Shown here one piece after another: positions 35,362 through 44,910 of a DNA stretch of 64,000 nucleotides. The number at the start of each line of letters is the position of its first letter. The stretch's first letter is position 1. Source of the stretch: Ruegeria sp. SCSIO 43209 (lineage in GTDB: Bacteria; Pseudomonadota; Alphaproteobacteria; Rhodobacterales; Rhodobacteraceae); assembly GCF_019904295.1 (NCBI RefSeq), contig NZ_CP065360.1, positions 1 through 64,000 on the forward strand, given 5' to 3'. The notes under the pieces are model-generated. The model was not told the DNA's origin, did not search any database, and worked only from the letters and a program-made list of their open reading frames with translations. Made by a program: the position numbers and the translations under genes.

Positions 35362-35700
35362 TCATTCAAGGATATCCATCGTAAACTTGGCAGACACATG
35401 GACGCTAATGATCTCAAAGGGCCCTGTTCCTGAAGTCAAAACCTTATGCGGGGTATTAGCTGGAATTACCAAAATATCGCCTTCGTTTACAATTGCCTCT
35501 TCGTCTCCAACAACAACTCGGGCTTGCCCCTGACGCACCAGATAAACTTCATCATATGGGTGCTTGTGCAATGGCGGTCCTTTGCCGGATTCTTTCACTT
35601 CATTAAAAAGAAACGAAATGCCTGTAGCAGCGTTTTGCCCTTCGAGTTTTCCGTTCCAGCCTTCGTCTGAGGCCCAATCCGTTCGCTGAAAAATGTTCAT
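35362..35700 (-). CDS. cupin-domain protein
   Basis: This 112-aa single cupin has GPPLHKHPYDEVYLVRQGQA (cupin motif 1 with His-x-His and Glu) and GDILVIPANTPHKV (motif 2). It is probably a metal-binding small enzyme or sensor. A purine-rich GGAGAG lies upstream of the ATG. It is divergent from an EamA transporter 126 bp away. 35093-35361 contains no gene. Confidence 0.88.
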   Translation of the reverse strand: MNIFQRTDWASDEGWNGKLEGQNAATGISFLFNEVKESGKGPPLHKHPYDEVYLVRQGQARVVVGDEEAIVNEGDILVIPANTPHKVLTSGTGPFEIISVHVSAKFTMDILE

Positions 35701-35826
35701 CGTAAATAACTACTCTCCTAAGAGATGTCCCTTACTCACAAATACAGCGTTACGTCCGATTTGTCTGCATAAGCGCCACATCAATTGACGCTTTGTTTGA
35801 AATGCCAGCCATGCTCTGATGCAATC

Positions 35827-36753
35827 ATGAAGGTGAATCGACCTGCGCTGGCCTACGGGGCTTTGTTGCTTGCAATGCTGATCAGTGCCGGGAACTTTTT
35901 GTTCGGAAATTTGGCGGTCAATGAGGTTCATCCGGTTGTACTGACTTTTTGGCGTTGCTTGATTGCAGCAGTATTTGTATTGCCACTTGTTTTGAGGGGA
36001 CGGACCAATCCGTTCCAGCATTTCCAGGGCAGTTGGCTCCGTATCACAGTCCTTTCCTGCATAGGCGTGGTGGCAACGCCCTGGTTTGTCTATGCAGCAC
36101 TCCGATCAAATGACCTGATAGATCTTGGCGCCGGATATACCAGTGTACCTTTGCTGACGATTCTGTTTTCTACACTGCTGCTTAACGAACGGTTGCGACC
36201 TGTCCAATATCTGGGTGTCGCAATTGCACTGATAGGAGCGCTGATTTTTGCATTTCGCGGTGATTTGGAAAATCTAGTCAATTTCGACCCGCATCTCGCC
36301 TTCCTGCTGATGATTGCCTCAAACGCCTGCCGTGGGCTCTACTTAGTGCTTCTTAAGAGATGGAATATGAAACCTAAGCCCGATGAGGGCTTGTTCGTGA
36401 TTTTCGTCATTGGCATCGCGGTTTTGCTGCCGTTTGCTTTGTTCGTTGAAGCAGGTACTTCTCGCCCATTCGCCTATTCTTGGAAGGTCTGGGGCTCAAT
36501 CCTGTTCATTGGAGTTGGAATGGGTGCCATTTACCTCCACTTGCTAAATTTTGGCACAAGTGAAGTTGGTGCGTCGACGGCTTCCTTGTTTGCATATCTT
36601 GTGCCGATATTCGTTGCGATCGAAGCCGTGACTCTAAGGGGCATGCACCTTCAACTCTATCAAGGCGTTGGTGGTGTGCTGATTATCGGTGGAGTGCTGA
36701 TTGCAACGCGGCTGCACCTTCGACCAAGCCATGCGGACCATCCGCCCCATTGA
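35827..36753 (+). CDS. DMT-superfamily (EamA) transporter
   Basis: This 308-aa protein has ten predicted membrane segments and two EamA domains (AYGALLLAMLISAGNFLFG, LGAGYTSVPLLTILFSTLLL, VGASTASLFAYLVPIFVAIE). ATG at 35827 (MKVNRP) is preferred to the frame's first start codon at 35785. It is not closely similar to the DMT protein at 29275. The divergent cupin may share its regulation. Substrate unknown. Confidence 0.88.
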   Translation: MKVNRPALAYGALLLAMLISAGNFLFGNLAVNEVHPVVLTFWRCLIAAVFVLPLVLRGRTNPFQHFQGSWLRITVLSCIGVVATPWFVYAALRSNDLIDLGAGYTSVPLLTILFSTLLLNERLRPVQYLGVAIALIGALIFAFRGDLENLVNFDPHLAFLLMIASNACRGLYLVLLKRWNMKPKPDEGLFVIFVIGIAVLLPFALFVEAGTSRPFAYSWKVWGSILFIGVGMGAIYLHLLNFGTSEVGASTASLFAYLVPIFVAIEAVTLRGMHLQLYQGVGGVLIIGGVLIATRLHLRPSHADHPPH

Positions 36754-37095
36754 TGCAGGTGTTGCCGAAGGCCATGGGTTCAGCATCGATTTAGTTAGCG
36801 CATTTGGAATTGAAGTATCTTGCTCTACTGCGCAATCCGCCACAGACGACAATCAGTCTGACAAGACAGTTTTCCATTTCTAATACCTTTGCTTCACACG
36901 TCTACCCCTCGTCGACGACGCTCACGAAGCCGTCGACCGGTGTAAAGGAAGTACTGCACGAATTGGCAGGTGTTGGGGCTGACTACCCGGCATCACTGCG
37001 GCTTGGCGCAATTTTTGGATGGTGTATTATTGCAGCCACTGCGGTCTGCATTCGGAACTGGACCGGGTGGGACGCTATTTTGCAAAGTGTGATTG
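36754..37095. other. 342-bp region without a recognised gene
   Basis: No coding sequence or clear regulatory dyad is recognised. It must contain the promoter of the kinase-TolB-TPR gene. Confidence 0.5.
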
Positions 37096-39597
37096 ATGAC
37101 TGTTACCAATGACCTCAAATGGCCAGAAGAGTACAGCGAATTTTTGCCTCTGGTAACTTCTCGTTGGAAAATTTCGGGTGAGATTTATTTTCACCGACAG
37201 TTAAGCGCGGGCAAGTCAGGTGCTCTTGTATATATTGTTGATATTTCGAGTGATGTCCTCAACGGGCAGGCTATTCTCAAGCTGGACAAATGCCCGGATC
37301 CACAGTGGAACGAAAAAACCGAGGTCCAACTGCATCGTGAAGCATTCGAAGCGGCCCCGGAGTTCGCGTCGAAGCATCTTGCCCGCATTGTTGGATCGGT
37401 GGAGCACGAAGGCAAAATTGCTATTCTCTCGACTGTGGTTGCCAGAGGATTGGAGTATTCTGTTCCTTGGAACGCTTGCGGGTACGAACTGGCACTGGAT
37501 GTGCTTCAAAGGCTTGCAAGAAGCCTGTTTGAAGACTGGAATGCGGATTACCAGATCGCGCAGGGAATGCATGCGCCGCAGGATTTGCTTTCTAGTTGGC
37601 TCGGATACCGATTGGATCCCAAAGAGGGGCGTCTACACCATTTTTTGTCCGAGTCATGCAATCACGATCCCCTGGAACCGTGCTTTTCTTATGAGGGTCA
37701 TTGGTACCCGAACCCGCTGGCATTCGCGCGTAACCGTGATCTCCCAAGTCGATTGAACATTCGTGCTGCGGAAGGTCGCCTGCATGGCGACCTTCACGGC
37801 CAAAACGTTTTGGTTCGTTCGCACCAGCAGAGCGAACCGGATTATTATCTGATTGACCTCGCCATGTATCAGGCCAAGCAGTTCCTGTTTTATGATCACG
37901 CATATTTCGAGCTGGCGTACCTTTTGGCACGGCGCGGAAATTGCCCACCGGCACAATGGGATGCCATTCTTGACGATCTGGGGCTGTTTCATCCAAAACA
38001 CCACACGTTGGGGCTTTGGCAAGATGACGTTGGAATTGCCGAATTTGTCAGAACCCTGAGAACCGAGGCCATGAATTGGGTCGAACGGCACGAGAGCCAT
38101 CGCCTAAGCTTTATGGAGAGCCAATACCTATTGGCACGAGTGGCCGCAGGTCTGAACTTCGCACAAAAGAGTATTGACCTAAGTTTGCGAAGCCACGCTT
38201 TTCTGTACGCAGCCCACAATCTCAAGGATTATTTCACGCTCAACAATGTCGACTGGCCCAAAAACGGACCAGTTTTTGGGTTTGACGCCTCCGCGCACCC
38301 CAAGTCGGATCCTCCTGTCGATCCCGATGCCACTTCACCCAAGACTGAACCGCCACTGGAGAAAGATCGGCTGCGCCGCCGTATGATGACCCAACTTCCG
38401 GCTCCGCAGAAACCGGTGATCGCGGTGTTGCCTCTCGAAAATCTGAATTCGCAAAGTGGCGTTGACGCTTTCGTATCGGGTATCAACCAGGAACTCATTA
38501 CCGAGCTAGCCAAAGTGGACTGGCTGGCGGTGGTCTCCCCGACTTCCACGAAGTTCCTCACACAATCAGCCCTGACAGGAGAGGAGGTCGCGCAGCGCGC
38601 CGGAGCTGACTACTTGGTTGAAGGCAGCGTACTTTATGACGACGAACGTGTTCGCATCAACGCGCATTTGGTGGACACATCCACCGGGCATGATCTTTGG
38701 GCTGACCGGCTGGTCCGGAATATCGAGGATGTGTTTTCGTTACAGCAGGAAATCGCTTCGGCGGTCGTCGGACATATTGATTGGGAACTGAGATTTGACA
38801 TGCGCGAACAAGCGCGGCTGAAACGAGGTGAGGTGAGTGTATGGGATCGGGTGCAGAAAGCGCTTTGGCATCTTTACAAGTTCACGAGCGAAGATACCGA
38901 GACAGCAGGCAACATACTGTCCCGAACAATAGATTTAACTCCAGACTACTCACTAGCGCATGCGGTTATGGTGAACACGCTTTTGCGGAAACTTCTCTTT
39001 CTTCAGGTGGAGGACCGGAAAGCAACCAAGGAGCGCGCCTTGCGTCATGCTGAACGCGCAGTGGCCCTGGATGATCAAGGCAGTTTTGCACATGCCAGCC
39101 TTGCGAGGATTTACTCGGTACTGAAGAAGCACGATGCCGCGAATGCCGAGGCCGAACTTGCGGTCAAACTCAACCCAAGCTCGGCCAACGCGCAATTGGT
39201 AGTGGGGATCGTGCGGCTCGCGAACGGTCAGCCCAAACTTGCTCTTCAGAGCATCGAGACAGCGATGCGATTTGGTACAGCCGGGCCGTATTACAAGGTT
39301 AAGTTGCTCGCCAAAGCTTTTTGTCTCTACCTTCTGGAAGATGAGTTGGACCAGGCTGAAGCATGTGCAAGGGCTGCTATGGAAGGCAGGTCGGTTGAAC
39401 CGTTCGGCCACTATATTTTGGCGGCAATTCTGGCACGAAAATCGCGTGAAGATGAAGCCCGGCGGATTATAGAGTTAGGCAGTTCGATCCGCCCCCGGAT
39501 GACAAAGGCCCGAATGAGATTGGCATTCGAAAACGTCGAGACCTCTGATCTCGACAAGTTCGTCGGAGATCTCGAAAGGGTTGGCCTACCTGATTGA
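37096..39597 (+). CDS. kinase-like/TolB-like/TPR fusion protein
   Basis: This 833-aa protein has three parts. Residues about 15-390 look like a protein-kinase/aminoglycoside-phosphotransferase fold: a nucleotide-loop-like LSAGKSGALVYIVD, a candidate lysine in GQAILKLDKC, catalytic loop HGDLHGQNVLV (His230-Asp232-Asn237) and metal Asp254 in LIDLA. Residues about 440-560 form a TolB/FlgO-like domain (IAVLPLENLNSQSGVDAF, DYLVEGSVLYDDE). The rest is TPR-like. The linker is proline- and acid-rich. The catalytic residues are present, so activity is plausible; substrate and partners are unknown. It has no signal peptide. Confidence 0.85.
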   Translation: MTVTNDLKWPEEYSEFLPLVTSRWKISGEIYFHRQLSAGKSGALVYIVDISSDVLNGQAILKLDKCPDPQWNEKTEVQLHREAFEAAPEFASKHLARIVGSVEHEGKIAILSTVVARGLEYSVPWNACGYELALDVLQRLARSLFEDWNADYQIAQGMHAPQDLLSSWLGYRLDPKEGRLHHFLSESCNHDPLEPCFSYEGHWYPNPLAFARNRDLPSRLNIRAAEGRLHGDLHGQNVLVRSHQQSEPDYYLIDLAMYQAKQFLFYDHAYFELAYLLARRGNCPPAQWDAILDDLGLFHPKHHTLGLWQDDVGIAEFVRTLRTEAMNWVERHESHRLSFMESQYLLARVAAGLNFAQKSIDLSLRSHAFLYAAHNLKDYFTLNNVDWPKNGPVFGFDASAHPKSDPPVDPDATSPKTEPPLEKDRLRRRMMTQLPAPQKPVIAVLPLENLNSQSGVDAFVSGINQELITELAKVDWLAVVSPTSTKFLTQSALTGEEVAQRAGADYLVEGSVLYDDERVRINAHLVDTSTGHDLWADRLVRNIEDVFSLQQEIASAVVGHIDWELRFDMREQARLKRGEVSVWDRVQKALWHLYKFTSEDTETAGNILSRTIDLTPDYSLAHAVMVNTLLRKLLFLQVEDRKATKERALRHAERAVALDDQGSFAHASLARIYSVLKKHDAANAEAELAVKLNPSSANAQLVVGIVRLANGQPKLALQSIETAMRFGTAGPYYKVKLLAKAFCLYLLEDELDQAEACARAAMEGRSVEPFGHYILAAILARKSREDEARRIIELGSSIRPRMTKARMRLAFENVETSDLDKFVGDLERVGLPD

Positions 39598-39950
39598 TGC
39601 GTAGCGAGAATCTGAGTTCGATGTAGTTGGCGACATCCATCGCGATCTACCGGTCAGACTCTCTGATCCGAATGGAAAAAAGGGGGCAAACTATTGTAAA
39701 ACATTGAACAGGGATCAAAGGAAGTTGTCGAAACACAGCACTTGCTTCGCCAAAGATCTATCGTGCGGTCTGACCAAGAAGATGGTCCGGATGTTGACTC
39801 AGTTCAGGTTACCAACTGTCCAGATAATCCCGTCAATGTACACTTGCCGCCCATTCTTCTGTAGAATCATGTCGATCACACACATTATGAAGTGCGGATA
39901 GGGGCCAGAGTTCGTGATATCAGGGTATATTGTTCATTTGGGAGCACCAC
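39598..39950. other. 353-bp region without a recognised gene
   Basis: The region holds short open frames only, with no family features. It presumably carries the terminator of the fusion gene and the promoter of the ArsR-type gene. Confidence 0.5.
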
Positions 39951-40256
39951 TTGAAACCCGATCTCAGCAAAAACGCGCTTGAAGCGACCGACTTCTTAAA
40001 GGCCATGGCGCATGACGGCCGGTTGCAGATCTTGTGCCTGCTTCTTGGCGGTGAGAAATCCGTCAGCGAAATCGAAACCACCTTCTCCATGCGGCAGGCA
40101 GCAGCGTCCCAACAATTGTCGCGTTTGCGCCTCGCTGGTCTGGTTGAGTCAAGGCGCGACGGGAAAAGCATCTATTACAGGATTGCGGATGAACGAGTGT
40201 TGGCGATTGTTGAGGTCCTGCACGATCTCTTTTGCAGCGAAGATGCGAAAAAGTGA
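39951..40256 (+). CDS. ArsR-family transcriptional regulator
   Basis: This small winged-helix regulator reads ATDFLKAMAHDGRLQILCLL, VSEIETTFSMRQAAASQQLS and AGLVESRRDGKSIYYRIAD. It lacks the usual CVC metal motif in helix alpha3, so it is more like the redox- or sulfur-responsive members (BigR/SqrR-type group) than a metal sensor; a cysteine occurs in ILCLLL and another in DLFCSE. No ATG exists at the start; TTG at 39951 with GGGAG 7 nt upstream gives 101 aa. A TTG at 39930 is the alternative. Confidence 0.85.
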   Translation: MKPDLSKNALEATDFLKAMAHDGRLQILCLLLGGEKSVSEIETTFSMRQAAASQQLSRLRLAGLVESRRDGKSIYYRIADERVLAIVEVLHDLFCSEDAKK

Positions 40257-40476
40257 TCTGCAATTGATGAGGACATAAAGGGGCTGGATCAAATCGGATT
40301 GACGAAAACGAGCGCTCTTTGCTTGTCTTTTCTAAGCAACTAGTTTGAGACGATGGACTCAGTACGCCAACTCATCAGCTGGATGATTTAGTTTTTTATA
40401 TTTTTGCCTTGTGACCAATCGGTGAACATAGCAACGTCGTGTCGAATTTTGGTTCAACCATAAAGAGGTAAGTCAC

Positions 40477-40809
40477 ATGGCTGGAAAATTTGAAATCTTT
40501 GAAGACAAGGCAGGAGAGTTCCGGTTTCGGCTCAAAGCCGGAAATGGCGAGATTATTTTGGCCAGCGAAGGTTATGTACAGAAAGCAAGTGCCGAGAAAG
40601 GTATCGAGTCAGTGAAGACAAATGCGCCAAATGACGACCGGTACGAGCGTAAGGAGACGAAGTCAGGCGGGTACATGTATAACCTCAAAGCCAGCAACGG
40701 GCAGGTGATCGGCACCAGCGAGAGCTACACCAGTGCAACCGCTCGGGATAATGGAATTGAGTCCGTAAAACGAAATGCGCCAGACGCGCGTGTCGAAGAC
40801 CTGACCTGA
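40477..40809 (+). CDS. YegP-family protein (two DUF1508 repeats)
   Basis: This 110-aa protein consists of two tandem copies of the YegP module: KFEIFEDKAGEFRFRLKAGN...ASEGY and YERKETKSGGYMYNLKASNG...GTSESY, each followed by GIESVK. Function is unknown in all family members. AGAGGT precedes the ATG. The last 19 codons and 79 bp downstream, including a hairpin, recur in decayed form at 61690-61825. Confidence 0.9.
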   Translation: MAGKFEIFEDKAGEFRFRLKAGNGEIILASEGYVQKASAEKGIESVKTNAPNDDRYERKETKSGGYMYNLKASNGQVIGTSESYTSATARDNGIESVKRNAPDARVEDLT

Positions 40810-40888
40810 TTTGATAAAGACTAAGCTTCGGCTGAGAGACATGCTCACCGAAGCACTGCACTGGTGGCGAAGAATCGCACTATCATAT
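40753..40888 (+). repeat. duplicated segment, copy 1 (yegP tail plus downstream hairpin)
   Basis: The 136-bp segment aligns without gaps with 61690-61825. After the stop codon it contains an imperfect hairpin, GCTTCGG...TGAG pairing with CTCA...CCGAAGC. In the second copy base changes on both sides keep the stem (GCTTCGGC with GCCGAAGC). The hairpin may end or protect the transcript. 40889-41175 holds nothing else recognisable. Confidence 0.75.
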
Positions 40889-41175
40889 GCACCGCGCTAG
40901 CATAAAAAAGTAGAAACAAAAGCCAAAGCTCCAGAGAGTGGTTTGGAGTACCATCCCGGATCTTTCATCCAACAGGTCGAGAACTGCTGTCGACCCACTG
41001 CGGGCATTCAGATCCAAGTTCTGCAATGTTCGAGGTGCGCAACAAACGCACCGTTCATTTTCGGGCAGCAACGGCCGCGAGCAGCCCATAGCGGCCCTTC
41101 AAATCGGAGCTTTGCAGTTTCTTAGATGCGAGATCAAGCTGCCGGTTTTGCTAGCGCAACTTGGTTCCGGCACCG

Positions 41176-42873
41176 CTAATCTGGCAACCCTGCCCGGCGA
41201 AGCGCCTCAAAGTAACGTTCAGCGCCTTCAGAGCCTCCGTAGTCCACGTTGCTACGCCACTTTGAGATCGTTTCACCAGGTTCCATTTGCAGCATTTGCG
41301 TCAAAGCAGCAGACGCTTCTTCAGGTTCCCCAAGCATTGCGTGAGCAGCAGCCCTCGTGCTGTGAAGTGCGGCATAGTTTTTTGAGAAGCGCAAACCTGC
41401 CTCTGCGTAGGCGATAGCATCACGGTCTCGCCCAAGCATTACGCAAGAGGTGGCGGCACCTCCGGAAGCACCAACGAATACAGCCCCATATCGGCCCAAC
41501 CGAAGCGCTGTCTGAAAACAGCCCAATGCCGTTTCAGGAAACCCGGCCCAGTTGTATCCCCAACCCATAAACAAATGCAGGCGGGCATCTAATGGCGCTC
41601 TTTGCCGGATTTGCTCAAGCGCCACGGAAAGTCGATCCGCATCCCTGTCTACGTTGTAGTCAGCCACGGCGACACTCAGATCAAGCGTTGGGCTTTGACC
41701 CGCCATCTGTCGCCCGGCCTCGATCCAGTTTGGCAGCTTCTCGTAGTAGGATGACAGTTCGCATCGAAGATCATAGGTTCTCGCACCATTCATTGTCCAA
41801 ATAGCTTCGGCATAGGCGGCAGCGAGGGTTGGTTTGGCTTCGATGGCCCTAGCGTGGTAAGACAACGTCTCTTTATAGCTGTCAATGCTGGCCTCCGACC
41901 ATGTGATCATGCCCATCAAGACGCACTGTTCGGCAGTCAGCTCGTCTTCAGGTAAAGCAGAGAGCTTTGCGGTCAGCGACTGGATCAAAATCCCGCTAAC
42001 GGCATCCAACAGCTTTTCTACAACCTCGTCTTGCCAATCAAAGATAGCATCGACCAAACCGTCGAATTTTTGAGTCCAGATTTCGGAACCAGAAGAGTCA
42101 TTTAAGCGGGCTTCCAGGCGCAATCGGTCGCCGCGTCCACGCAGCACGCCACGAAGTGCATATCCCTCTGAAGGCTCCGCGGAGGATATCGCTGCGTTTA
42201 ACCAGTTGATCGTTTGAAAATAAGAACCGAAATCTGAAGTGAGAGCAGCGGCCATTTCCTTTAGCTCAGTGCGTTCGTCGCTGCACGTGACAGGATGGAT
42301 GGATAGCTTTGGCAAGCTCGTCTCTGTGAAAGAAGGTGAGCTATGCGATGCGCCAAGTTGCGGTCCATCATGAATCCACACATCCAGGCTGCGTTGGATG
42401 TTCTTGAGCTTCTTTTTCCCAACTGCTTTGAAAGCATCTGCCAGAGCGTGTTCAAGGTTCAAGTGTACGGGTTCAGAGATAGCGATGCCACCCGACGGCG
42501 CAATGCTCTCAAGTCGGGCGGCGATGTTTACGCCGTCACCCAGTATGTCGTCACCTTTTTCTGTGATGTCACCCACATGTACACCGATGCGCATGCTGAT
42601 TAACGAGTGTTCAGTCAACTGCTCTTGTAGCTGCATTGCTGCGGTTACAGCTTGCGCCGCGCTGTCAAATTGCACCAACCAACCGTCGCCCATGCTCTTC
42701 ACGACACGACCTGACTGGCCTGCAATCGTTGGGGTGACGATGTCGCTTTCCAGGTGATCAAGCATGAGAATTGTGGCTTGCTCATCTTTATGCATAAGCG
42801 CCGAATACCCAACGACATCCGCGGCTAGTATCGCCGCCAACCTTCGTTGCAAATGTTGTCCCTTGTCCGACAT
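41176..42873 (-). CDS. class III adenylate/guanylate cyclase with TPR region
   Basis: This 565-aa protein has an N-terminal cyclase homology domain (residues about 8-170) with LAADVVGYSALM (metal Asp), KSMGDGWLVQF (second metal Asp) and LGDGVNIAARLESIA (transition-state region), so it is probably catalytic. A middle part (about 200-320) resembles a degenerate TolB-like domain (GSEIWTQKFDGLVDAIFDWQ), and the C-terminal half is TPR-like. It is soluble, with no membrane segments. cAMP made here could act on the cNMP domain of the antiporter at 32567; that link is speculative. Confidence 0.88.
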   Translation of the reverse strand: MSDKGQHLQRRLAAILAADVVGYSALMHKDEQATILMLDHLESDIVTPTIAGQSGRVVKSMGDGWLVQFDSAAQAVTAAMQLQEQLTEHSLISMRIGVHVGDITEKGDDILGDGVNIAARLESIAPSGGIAISEPVHLNLEHALADAFKAVGKKKLKNIQRSLDVWIHDGPQLGASHSSPSFTETSLPKLSIHPVTCSDERTELKEMAAALTSDFGSYFQTINWLNAAISSAEPSEGYALRGVLRGRGDRLRLEARLNDSSGSEIWTQKFDGLVDAIFDWQDEVVEKLLDAVSGILIQSLTAKLSALPEDELTAEQCVLMGMITWSEASIDSYKETLSYHARAIEAKPTLAAAYAEAIWTMNGARTYDLRCELSSYYEKLPNWIEAGRQMAGQSPTLDLSVAVADYNVDRDADRLSVALEQIRQRAPLDARLHLFMGWGYNWAGFPETALGCFQTALRLGRYGAVFVGASGGAATSCVMLGRDRDAIAYAEAGLRFSKNYAALHSTRAAAHAMLGEPEEASAALTQMLQMEPGETISKWRSNVDYGGSEGAERYFEALRRAGLPD

Positions 42874-43261
42874 GCGTTCGACGATAGATGATGCGGCCTT
42901 TTACTCCAACTGCCTGAATACAAAGTTCGCTCAGGGCTCTTTACTGACGCTCTACGCCCTTGGCTTCAGCGTCAGTTGGCAGCCCGAAGCAGGCATTCAC
43001 AATCACGCTCTTCAGTTTTGCACCAAGCCATTCACTAGGACATGCGCGACGTTCAGGAAATCATGTTGTCTGCTGTAGCTGAAGCACTCTCGAATGACGT
43101 TAACGCGGACAAAGTAGCCGTTTGGTTTCACCTCCCAGTGACTACCTTTCGATGAAATGAAACTAAGACCAATAGAAAAGCACTTTCCCATTAGTTGGGG
43201 GATGGCCCACTCACAAACCACCCCCCAGCCGCACTGGACTGCAATTGTCCAGGACGGTTGA
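42874..43261. other. 388-bp region without a recognised gene
   Basis: A minus-strand open frame (43012-43308) has a protein-like tail (HWEVKPNGYFVRVNVIRECF), but it overlaps the DUF2254 gene and no family is recognised. It should contain the cyclase promoter. Confidence 0.5.
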
Positions 43262-44536
43262 CTAAAATCGTTCAATTGCGGTTTCCACTTGGCCGCAAAA
43301 CTTATCAATATCGCGCTTTAGCATATCGCTTTCTCGGGTCTCATCTCTGACCGCAGATAGTTCATCTACAACAGTCCGCAAATCTTCTTCTGGAGCTGAC
43401 TCCGCGATGCGCACCAAAGCTCGAATAAGGGCGGACGTTACGAGGCCATTACCCCGGGCAGCGCGTCGCAGAGCTGGCATCGAGTCGTGAAACAATGACT
43501 CAGCCGTGATGGACGGGTAAATCACCCGCACGTTTCCGCCATCATCCCGATACACACCCGTGCAGAGCTTTGACGACCACGCTCGAGCCAGAGATGCCGA
43601 TAGACGGTCGATGCAGACTATTGCGGTAAATGTGTCGTTGACACCCGGCGACAACGCCCGAAGTGCAATTTCAACGAGAAGATGGACAGAAAAGCGGATA
43701 TCTCCACTAGGATCTCGTGCAGGGATCAACGGAGCTGCCGCTTGCACCAGATCATTGAGGCTCTCTTCACTATCACCATAAACATTGGCCAAAGTGTCCG
43801 TTGGAACCATGAAGTCACCTGGCTGCACATCAAAAACGATGACTGCTCCTGCCTCCTTGGCCGCACTCACCAGACCTTCGGTATTGATCGAGTTCACATA
43901 TCCGGTGCCCGAAGCCAAGACTTGCCTCTTGTCTCCCTCCTCAGGGACTGCCTCTGAAGATGGAATATCTGCACTGTTTTCGATTGCGGTGCTCACTTGG
44001 CGATCCAAGGCTGCAGAAATCCGCGCCGCCTCCTGATCAATAGTTACGCGCGTCGATACTGTATGAACGAAGAGCAGCAGCAAAAGAACTGAGATGATCG
44101 AATAGACTATTCCAATCGCAACGGCCAAATTGACCGATGTGTCATCGCGTATCAGCCACAAGATCATCAAGCTGTATAAAAACGTCGCTCCAAGTGAGCC
44201 AACTGCAATCTGATTCACCCTGTCTTCACCAAAGCGCTGCAAGAGCCTGGGTCCAATAGATCCCGCTGCCAAGGTGTAGACCAGCAAAACAATGGAATAG
44301 ACCATGACCAACGCGGACATGGATGCTGCCGAGATTGCGCTTAGTACATCGCTCGCAGTACGATTAGAAACGCTTAGCCAATCGGAAGCGGACCAACTCC
44401 AACCCACGAGCGCCTGCTCCGTCTTGAAGACAATCCCAGCCACCAAAAGCCCTGAAAGACTTATGGTGGCAGGGATGGTTAGGAACCCGCGAAAGTACCT
44501 CAATAATTCTCTAGGTGTTTGCATTCCGGTCCCCAT
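43262..44536 (-). CDS. DUF2254 membrane protein
   Basis: This 424-aa protein has four N-terminal membrane segments, with SALVMVYSIVLLVYTLAAGSIGPRLLQRF typical of DUF2254, followed by a soluble domain (LVSAAKEAGAVIVFDVQPGDFMVP, ALRALSPGVNDTFTAIVCIDRL). Function is unknown; the family is often next to stress genes. Here a coiled-coil protein and Dps follow upstream in the same direction, which suggests a shared general-stress operon. The second start MQTPREL (44524) is possible. Confidence 0.88.
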   Translation of the reverse strand: MGTGMQTPRELLRYFRGFLTIPATISLSGLLVAGIVFKTEQALVGWSWSASDWLSVSNRTASDVLSAISAASMSALVMVYSIVLLVYTLAAGSIGPRLLQRFGEDRVNQIAVGSLGATFLYSLMILWLIRDDTSVNLAVAIGIVYSIISVLLLLLFVHTVSTRVTIDQEAARISAALDRQVSTAIENSADIPSSEAVPEEGDKRQVLASGTGYVNSINTEGLVSAAKEAGAVIVFDVQPGDFMVPTDTLANVYGDSEESLNDLVQAAAPLIPARDPSGDIRFSVHLLVEIALRALSPGVNDTFTAIVCIDRLSASLARAWSSKLCTGVYRDDGGNVRVIYPSITAESLFHDSMPALRRAARGNGLVTSALIRALVRIAESAPEEDLRTVVDELSAVRDETRESDMLKRDIDKFCGQVETAIERF

Positions 44537-44575
44537 TCACGACACAAGCTTTTTTGACGAACCCAGCATGAAGCT

Positions 44576-44860
44576 TTACGCGAACCGGTCGGCCGCTTCT
44601 TTCAAAGCACTCTGCATATCGCCCCAAGCTGCCTCGTAGCTCTCTTTGACATCTTCCCAGGCCTCGTCGCTGGTCGACTTCAACTCTTCGAGCTGCGTTT
44701 TTGCATCGGACCTTACCTTGTAGAGCTTACTAAGCTGCTCCTCGAGCTCGAGCTTGGCGTCCGCTTCAGCCACCTTCAGCTTGGCTTCGAGAACATCAAT
44801 TTGAGCATTCCAGCTATCCAGTTGCAGCTGTGCTTTTTTCTCATACCCAACACGTGTCAT
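44576..44860 (-). CDS. coiled-coil stress-type protein (sll1863-like)
   Basis: This 94-aa protein is almost wholly coiled coil (QLQLDSWNAQIDVLEAKLKV, LELEEQLSKLYKVRSDAKTQ). The build matches proteins annotated as sll1863-family stress response. It lies between the Dps and DUF2254 genes on the same strand. The ATG at 44860 follows an AGGAAA; the longer frame to 44911 would run into the dps stop region. Confidence 0.78.
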   Translation of the reverse strand: MTRVGYEKKAQLQLDSWNAQIDVLEAKLKVAEADAKLELEEQLSKLYKVRSDAKTQLEELKSTSDEAWEDVKESYEAAWGDMQSALKEAADRFA

Positions 44861-44910
44861 CGTTTTTCCTTTCTTCTCAAACGGTGGTTCAGATCGAAGG
44901 GAGCCATCCA

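Noticed and set aside
43012..43308. 98-aa minus-strand open frame upstream of DUF2254
   Set aside because: It overlaps the DUF2254 gene end and resembles nothing known; possible decayed sequence.
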